In this document: one piece after another, positions 43,576 through 47,081 of the stretch | Numbering within the stretch: the first letter of the stretch is position 1 | Layout: each line of letters opens with the position of its first letter | DNA from: Martelella mediterranea | Lineage (GTDB): Bacteria; Pseudomonadota; Alphaproteobacteria; Rhizobiales; Rhizobiaceae | Direction: 5' to 3' | Assembly (NCBI RefSeq): GCF_004342225.1 | Contig: NZ_SMAR01000030.1 | Coordinates: 1-47,081 of the forward strand | DNA: 47,081 bases | Notes under the pieces: generated by a model | Seen by the model: only the letters and a program-made list of their open reading frames with translations | The model's database searches: none | What the model was told of the DNA's origin: nothing | Made by a program: the position numbers and the translations under genes

Positions 43576-44516
43576 AGGCCGGGGAGGCAGCCGCAAAATC
43601 CGGGATCGTGAAAGGCAAGCGGAAACCGCGGACGCAAAGGAAAGCAGGCGGCAGAAGGGTCCTTACGATCGTGCCGCCCGAGGGCGTACCGTTCGATCTC
43701 CGGTTAGCCAGCCTGTTTGCACGGACTGGTGCTCAGATCATCGATATCATCATTACCGTTGTTTCCAGCCTGCTTTTGCTGTTGGCACTCGGACTGACCG
43801 GATCGGTTGATTTTGATACTGCCCAGGCGATTGCATCCCTGATTTTTCTCTTTATTGGCACGCCTTATTATATCATTGCCGAACTGCTTTCGAATGGAAG
43901 GACCCCCGGCAAGCGGATGCTTGGTATCCGCGTTGTCGCCGTTGATGGCGGCGGATTGTCTGTGCACCGCATTGTGGTACGCAATCTGATGAAGGAGATT
44001 GAGATCTTCACGCCAATCCTCCTTCTTTTCTCATCGTCGGCCGATAATCTGCTTATCCCCCTGATGGCAATCTTATGGCTGATCGTCGTCATTATTTTCC
44101 CTGCCGTAACCAGGCACTCTCAGCGTATCGGAGACCTGATTGCCGGAACGGCAGTGATTGCGAAACCGTCTGCGGCACTATTGCCTGATCTCGCCAGCCA
44201 GTCTGCGACAATTCCATCAGCCGAACGGTTCGTTTTCACGCCCGCTCAGATGGATCTCTATGGCGCGTATGAACTTCAGGTTCTGGAGCAGTTGCTGCGT
44301 GGTGAGCGGAACGATGTAAACCGGCCACGGCTTTCCGATGTGGCAATGCGTATTCGTCGCAAGATCGGCTATGAGGAAACTGTCGCGCCGCACGAGGAAG
44401 AGGAATTTCTCCAGGCCTTTTACATCGCGCAGCGCGGGTATCTCGAACAGAAAAAACTATTTGGGGATGCACGTGCCGACAAGTATCACGACGCACAGCA
44501 TTCCGATGCAAGCTGA
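43572..44516 (+). CDS. RDD-family membrane protein
   Basis: A 314-residue protein starting in an ATGA overlap. The RDD domain begins LRLASLFARTGAQIIDIIIT and includes SNGRTPGKRMLGIRVV, TRHSQRIGDLIAGT and three membrane helices. A ~110-residue charged cytoplasmic tail follows, ending in a helical EEEEFLQAFYIAQRGYLEQ segment. It is the last overlapping gene of the locus. Confidence 0.92.
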   Translation: MKAGEAAAKSGIVKGKRKPRTQRKAGGRRVLTIVPPEGVPFDLRLASLFARTGAQIIDIIITVVSSLLLLLALGLTGSVDFDTAQAIASLIFLFIGTPYYIIAELLSNGRTPGKRMLGIRVVAVDGGGLSVHRIVVRNLMKEIEIFTPILLLFSSSADNLLIPLMAILWLIVVIIFPAVTRHSQRIGDLIAGTAVIAKPSAALLPDLASQSATIPSAERFVFTPAQMDLYGAYELQVLEQLLRGERNDVNRPRLSDVAMRIRRKIGYEETVAPHEEEEFLQAFYIAQRGYLEQKKLFGDARADKYHDAQHSDAS

Positions 44517-44614
44517 GCGTGCTTTTTTATTGAATTTTATAGACTTTTTGTTCTGACACGTTCACTACACACGATCTTTTCCACGTCTGAAGCAGTTGAA
44601 GGAGCAGACCAGAC

Positions 44615-45394
44615 ATGACATCCACCGACGCAACGACCACCCAGCCATCCTTTGGGGTTGCCGACCGGATCGGAGAAACCTTCTCCGTATTGCGCCAGCG
44701 GTTCCTGACCTTTGTCATTCTGTCCGCCGTGCCGGGCATCCTTGTGCAGCTTGCGTCCTATGCGACCGGTCTGGGGACCACGAATCCTCTGGAGGCCGAT
44801 CCGGCAGCCACCGCCGCAATGACGCAATCTGTCGGCACAGCCATCTTCGTTCTGGGGGTTTTGCCGATCCTCGTCTACGCGGTGATGACGGGCATGATGG
44901 TGATGGCGGCTTATGATACCAAAGCAGGCCGCCCTGTTCGTTTCGGCGCCTATCTGACTGCGACGGTTCGCCGCCTGCCAGCACTGGTGATCGTGACCAT
45001 TATCGCGGCGCTGGGCATCACGATCGGTTCTATGCTGTTCCTCGTGCCAGGCCTGTGGCTTGCAGGTGTCTGGGCAGTCTGCGTTCCTGCAATCATGATT
45101 GAAGGTCTGGGCATTGGCGCTCTTGCGCGCAGCAGCAGACTGACCAAGGAGTACCGCTGGCCGATCGTCGGGTTTGTTGTCCTCACCTATATCATCATCA
45201 GCGTCATCACGTTTCTTGTTGCCATGGCAGCTGCCTTTCTGCCGGTTCCGGCAATTCTCGTCGCGATTATTCTGGGACTGATCAACGGTGTTACGACCGC
45301 TCTGGTCTCGATCGCTGTTTCGGTGGCCTATGCACGGCTGCGCGACATCAAGGAGGGCGTCGGCTACGCCGATCTTGCCGAGATTTTCGACTGA
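44615..45394 (+). CDS. Integral membrane protein, family uncertain
   Basis: A 259-residue protein with about six hydrophobic segments: VILSAVPGILVQLASYA, IFVLGVLPILVYAVM, TIGSMLFLVPGLWLAGVWAV, FVVLTYIIISVITFLVAM and others. The layout resembles DUF975/YciC-like and GP-PDE-membrane-domain proteins, but no signature is decisive. It follows the RDD gene after 98 bp on the same strand, so it may be a separate or partly linked unit. A hairpin and a weaker terminator follow. Confidence 0.8.
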   Translation: MTSTDATTTQPSFGVADRIGETFSVLRQRFLTFVILSAVPGILVQLASYATGLGTTNPLEADPAATAAMTQSVGTAIFVLGVLPILVYAVMTGMMVMAAYDTKAGRPVRFGAYLTATVRRLPALVIVTIIAALGITIGSMLFLVPGLWLAGVWAVCVPAIMIEGLGIGALARSSRLTKEYRWPIVGFVVLTYIIISVITFLVAMAAAFLPVPAILVAIILGLINGVTTALVSIAVSVAYARLRDIKEGVGYADLAEIFD

Positions 45395-45402
45395 TATACG
45401 TC

Positions 45403-45434
45403 GCGGGCGTCAGGTGAAATCACCCGACGCCCGC
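45403..45434. terminator. Strong hairpin between convergent genes
   Basis: GCGGGCGTC, A, GGTG, loop AAAT, CACC, C, GACGCCCGC: a 13-bp stem with one A/C mismatch, 8 bp after the membrane-protein stop. It is followed by A6 rather than T on the plus strand, so it is an atypical terminator. Confidence 0.5.
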
Positions 45435-45448
45435 AAAAAATCGCTATA

Positions 45449-45475
45449 ACGACCAACCAGAATGGTCGTGCTTTT
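45449..45475 (+). terminator. Second, weaker hairpin with T-tract
   Basis: ACGACCA and TGGTCGT form a 7-bp stem followed by GCTTTT. It may finish termination after the stronger hairpin upstream. Confidence 0.45.
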
Positions 45476-45493
45476 CAAAAAAGAAGATCCGTT

Positions 45494-46084
45494 TTAAAGT
45501 CCGCATTCCGCAAACAAGCGGGGCAAAGCTTCTTCTGAGCCGGTCAGATCAAACTTCAGTTCATTGGCTGTACCGTCCGCACTGGTGACCTCGAAGACAA
45601 CTTCGCTGGTTTCGGCGAAATCCTTGAGGATCGTATAGGCATCCTCATTGTACAGGGCCGCCCGTGTGCCTGCCATGGATTCGACCCAGCCTTCCTCGTA
45701 ACGGTGCTTGCCATCGACGGTGTAATTTACGTCGATAAAGCCGTCGTCGGCGACCGCAAAGGTCCGCGGCGCTGCAGATACATCGTGATTCAATGCAACG
45801 ATCAGCGTTCCATCAAGGCATTCACCGGCGAGCGTCCAGTGTTTATGCTCATTCATCAGCTGATATTCATTGGCCGCAACAACAAGCTGATCAATGTCGT
45901 CATAGCCCTTGCTGTCGTCACCATATGACCACCAGCCCATCATTTCTTTATAGCCGTTTTCCGATGCAAGCTGGCCGTAAACGCCGGAGTAATCGATTTC
46001 CGGGTGGTCCGGGTCGGCCCAGTCCTGAGCGGTGGCGGCAGAGGCGGATATAAGGAGAGCGATAGACAGATATTTAAGGCGCAT
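45494..46084 (-). CDS. Exported hypothetical protein
   Basis: The ATG at 46084 with GAGGA upstream gives 196 residues; the upstream TTG is less likely. A signal peptide ends SAATA, then QDWADPDHPEIDYSGVYG. The mature part is acidic, aromatic-rich and beta-like (GECLDGTLIVALNHDV, VSMAG-like turns, DLTGSEEALPRLFAECGL) with two cysteines. The family is not recognised. It is convergent with the MoxR-locus tail. A palindromic element lies upstream. Confidence 0.75.
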   Translation of the reverse strand: MRLKYLSIALLISASAATAQDWADPDHPEIDYSGVYGQLASENGYKEMMGWWSYGDDSKGYDDIDQLVVAANEYQLMNEHKHWTLAGECLDGTLIVALNHDVSAAPRTFAVADDGFIDVNYTVDGKHRYEEGWVESMAGTRAALYNEDAYTILKDFAETSEVVFEVTSADGTANELKFDLTGSEEALPRLFAECGL

Positions 46085-46160
46085 GAAATTCCTCAATACG
46101 GCTCTTGTTTTTTCAGCAAACGAGGCGTTTCTAGCTATAAAGTTTATTTATTACAATGAC

Positions 46161-46253
46161 CTAGTGGAATGATTTTGACATTTGAATCCCACCTGCCGCC
46201 AGTGATCGTTTCAAATGTCAAATTCGAAAATTCCACTAGAAACATAAATTTAG
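46161..46253. repeat. Palindromic element, copy 3 (second palindrome plus spacer)
   Basis: CTAGTGGAAT and ATTCCACTAG bound the palindrome (46161-46239), with inner arms GACATTTGAA and TTCAAATGTC. The spacer AAACATAAATTTAG (46240-46253) before another CTAG is the inverse of the spacer in copy 2, so this copy is in the opposite orientation. The first palindrome seems replaced by the transposase remnant that abuts it. Confidence 0.7.
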
Positions 46254-46465
46254 CTAGTGGTTCTTTTGATTCCGGCATTTGGTGTCAAGCGGATCGGATT
46301 AAGTTTGAACCATTGTGATATAGAAGCCCGGATTTTGCAGATGTATTCGTATGGCGTCAGGCCGTGCATGGTTTTCAAACGCCGCCCGAAATTATAGGCG
46401 TTGATGACTATTTGGAGATGGGTTTCCAACTGGCCGGCCGCCATCTTATCTGTCTTCCCGTACAA
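46250..46465 (-). pseudogene. IS481-family transposase, C-terminal remnant
   Basis: The minus-strand frame reads GQLETHLQIVINAYNFGRRL then LKTMHGLTPYEYICKI and LNPI, which is the well-known C-terminal block of IS481-type (DDE) transposases. The conserved catalytic core is missing, the frame is broken by a stop just upstream (near 46487), and the normal tail (a PGLN-like end) is replaced by NAGIKRTTS with a stop inside the palindromic element. It is a dead fragment. Confidence 0.8.
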
Positions 46466-46698
46466 CTCTGCATGGCGATGTCACGCCGGACTTTTGGAAA
46501 GGCACGTCGCGTTGCGCGAGAAGTTCGGAACGCTAACGGGGCTGCTTTATCTACTTGTTTCGACGTATTCTCGCGAACGTCAGAGGTCTCCATCTAACTG
46601 TGAAATGCTCTGAGCGAACGCAGTTATATGCATTTCTGAATTTTCCATCACACGGTTTCAGGCAAGAAATTGATCCCCGTGCTATAAATGGATCTGAC
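46466..46698. other. Region between transposase remnant and right-edge gene
   Basis: About 230 bp with no intact gene. Decayed transposon DNA probably occupies the left part, and the right end carries the promoter of the truncated gene. Open frames on both strands here show no family features. Confidence 0.4.
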
Positions 46699-47081
46699 AT
46701 GACGCCTATGCAGCAAACAAAAGCGATGATGAATGTGCTGTTGATTGTCACGGCCATCGCGCTTGTCGTGCTGTCACCTTCTGTCAGCCTGGCGGCTGTG
46801 CATTGCGAAAGTTCAGTACAAACAAGCAATATCCATTATACCGAGGCTGAGCGCTCCGTCAGTACCGTCCAACCCGGCCAGCACGATACCCATAATGCTG
46901 AAAATACTTGCTGTATCATCATTTGCGGCCTGAAGGCAGGTATACCGGCTTCTCAATTCTTGGGGCCGCTCATTGCTGAAATGACAAGTATCCGTCTTTA
47001 TCAAGCAGGATTTTGCGCCCATTTTCTGTCGTCGCGGATGAGTGCGTTTGCGATTTCGATAAGCTTTCGCATGATTGCTGT
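46699..47081 (+). CDS. Cys/His-containing exported or membrane protein, truncated by window end
   Basis: An ATG at 46699 opens a frame that continues past the window, with 127 codons visible. A hydrophobic N-terminal segment (LLIVTAIALVVLSPSVSLAA) looks like a signal peptide or anchor. It is followed by a Cys/His-bearing stretch (HCESS, then HDTHNAENTCCIIICG) and a hydrophobic, Ser-rich region. The layout is like small metal-related proteins such as DUF2946, but this is weak. The ribosome-binding site is poor (GGATC); Met4 is an alternative start. Confidence 0.55.
   Translation, partial: MTPMQQTKAMMNVLLIVTAIALVVLSPSVSLAAVHCESSVQTSNIHYTEAERSVSTVQPGQHDTHNAENTCCIIICGLKAGIPASQFLGPLIAEMTSIRLYQAGFCAHFLSSRMSAFAISISFRMIA

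Noticed and set aside
46254-46316. A third palindrome (CTAGTGGTTC ... GAACCATTG) resembling the first half of the bipartite element
   Set aside because: Most of it is accounted for by the coding sequence of the IS481 transposase tail on the minus strand, and the arms are short and interrupted, so the symmetry is probably chance.

Overview
The window is GC-rich DNA of an alphaproteobacterium, most likely Hyphomicrobiales (Rhizobiales). Signs of this are FixJ-type and TetR regulators, rhizobial-style sugar ABC operons, ZntB, DUF1254, a DUF779/aldehyde dehydrogenase pair, and intergenic palindromic elements like the rhizobial mosaic repeats. The genus cannot be fixed from the sequence. Both edges are scarred by insertion sequences: an IS3-family element cuts a stress-protein gene at the left, and an IS481-family transposase tail lies near the right.

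Layout. 1-186: IS3 end inside a truncated PNPOx/general-stress gene. 382-11063 (minus): a complete type I secretion locus (TolC, ABC ATPase, HlyD in one overlapping operon), then a 1679-residue VCBS/Ig-like adhesin and a small secreted protein. AT-rich islands sit at both promoters. 11356-14555: DUF1254/DUF1214 protein, then TetR plus an NAD-dependent epimerase with a near-perfect 28-bp operator. 15227-18674: exported Ntn hydrolase, outer-membrane barrel, and a coupled exported ankyrin/nucleoside deaminase pair. 18747-21469: histidine kinase, FixJ-type regulator and secreted GlcG/HbpS-type protein. 21652-25326: DUF4239-like membrane protein, an orphan coiled-coil protein, and a globin-coupled diguanylate cyclase. 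25395-29784: DUF779, aldehyde dehydrogenase, an AcoR-like regulator without its AAA+ domain, and ZntB. 30023-37670: LacI-controlled sugar ABC transporter with a GH2 beta-glycosidase inside the operon. 38238-45394: DUF4129-DUF4350-MoxR-DUF58-SpoIIM-RDD locus plus another membrane protein. 45494-47081: secreted hypothetical, palindromic element, IS481 remnant and a truncated Cys/His-rich protein.

How the genes work together. The secretion operon should export the adhesin to the cell surface. LacI, the solute-binding protein, two permeases, GH2 and the ATPase form an uptake-and-cleavage unit for a beta-linked sugar; LacI and the operon share a 14-bp motif. The regulator upstream of the aldehyde dehydrogenase probably senses an alcohol or aldehyde and acts at an inverted repeat. 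The kinase, regulator and secreted haem-type protein resemble the actinobacterial HbpS-SenS-SenR module. The MoxR set looks like a chaperone-type envelope system of unknown target.

The least explained items are: (i) a duplicated ~200-residue module in the adhesin; (ii) intergenic palindromic elements whose stems show compensatory base changes between copies; (iii) the kinase/regulator/HbpS-like set with a candidate operator; (iv) the MoxR locus.
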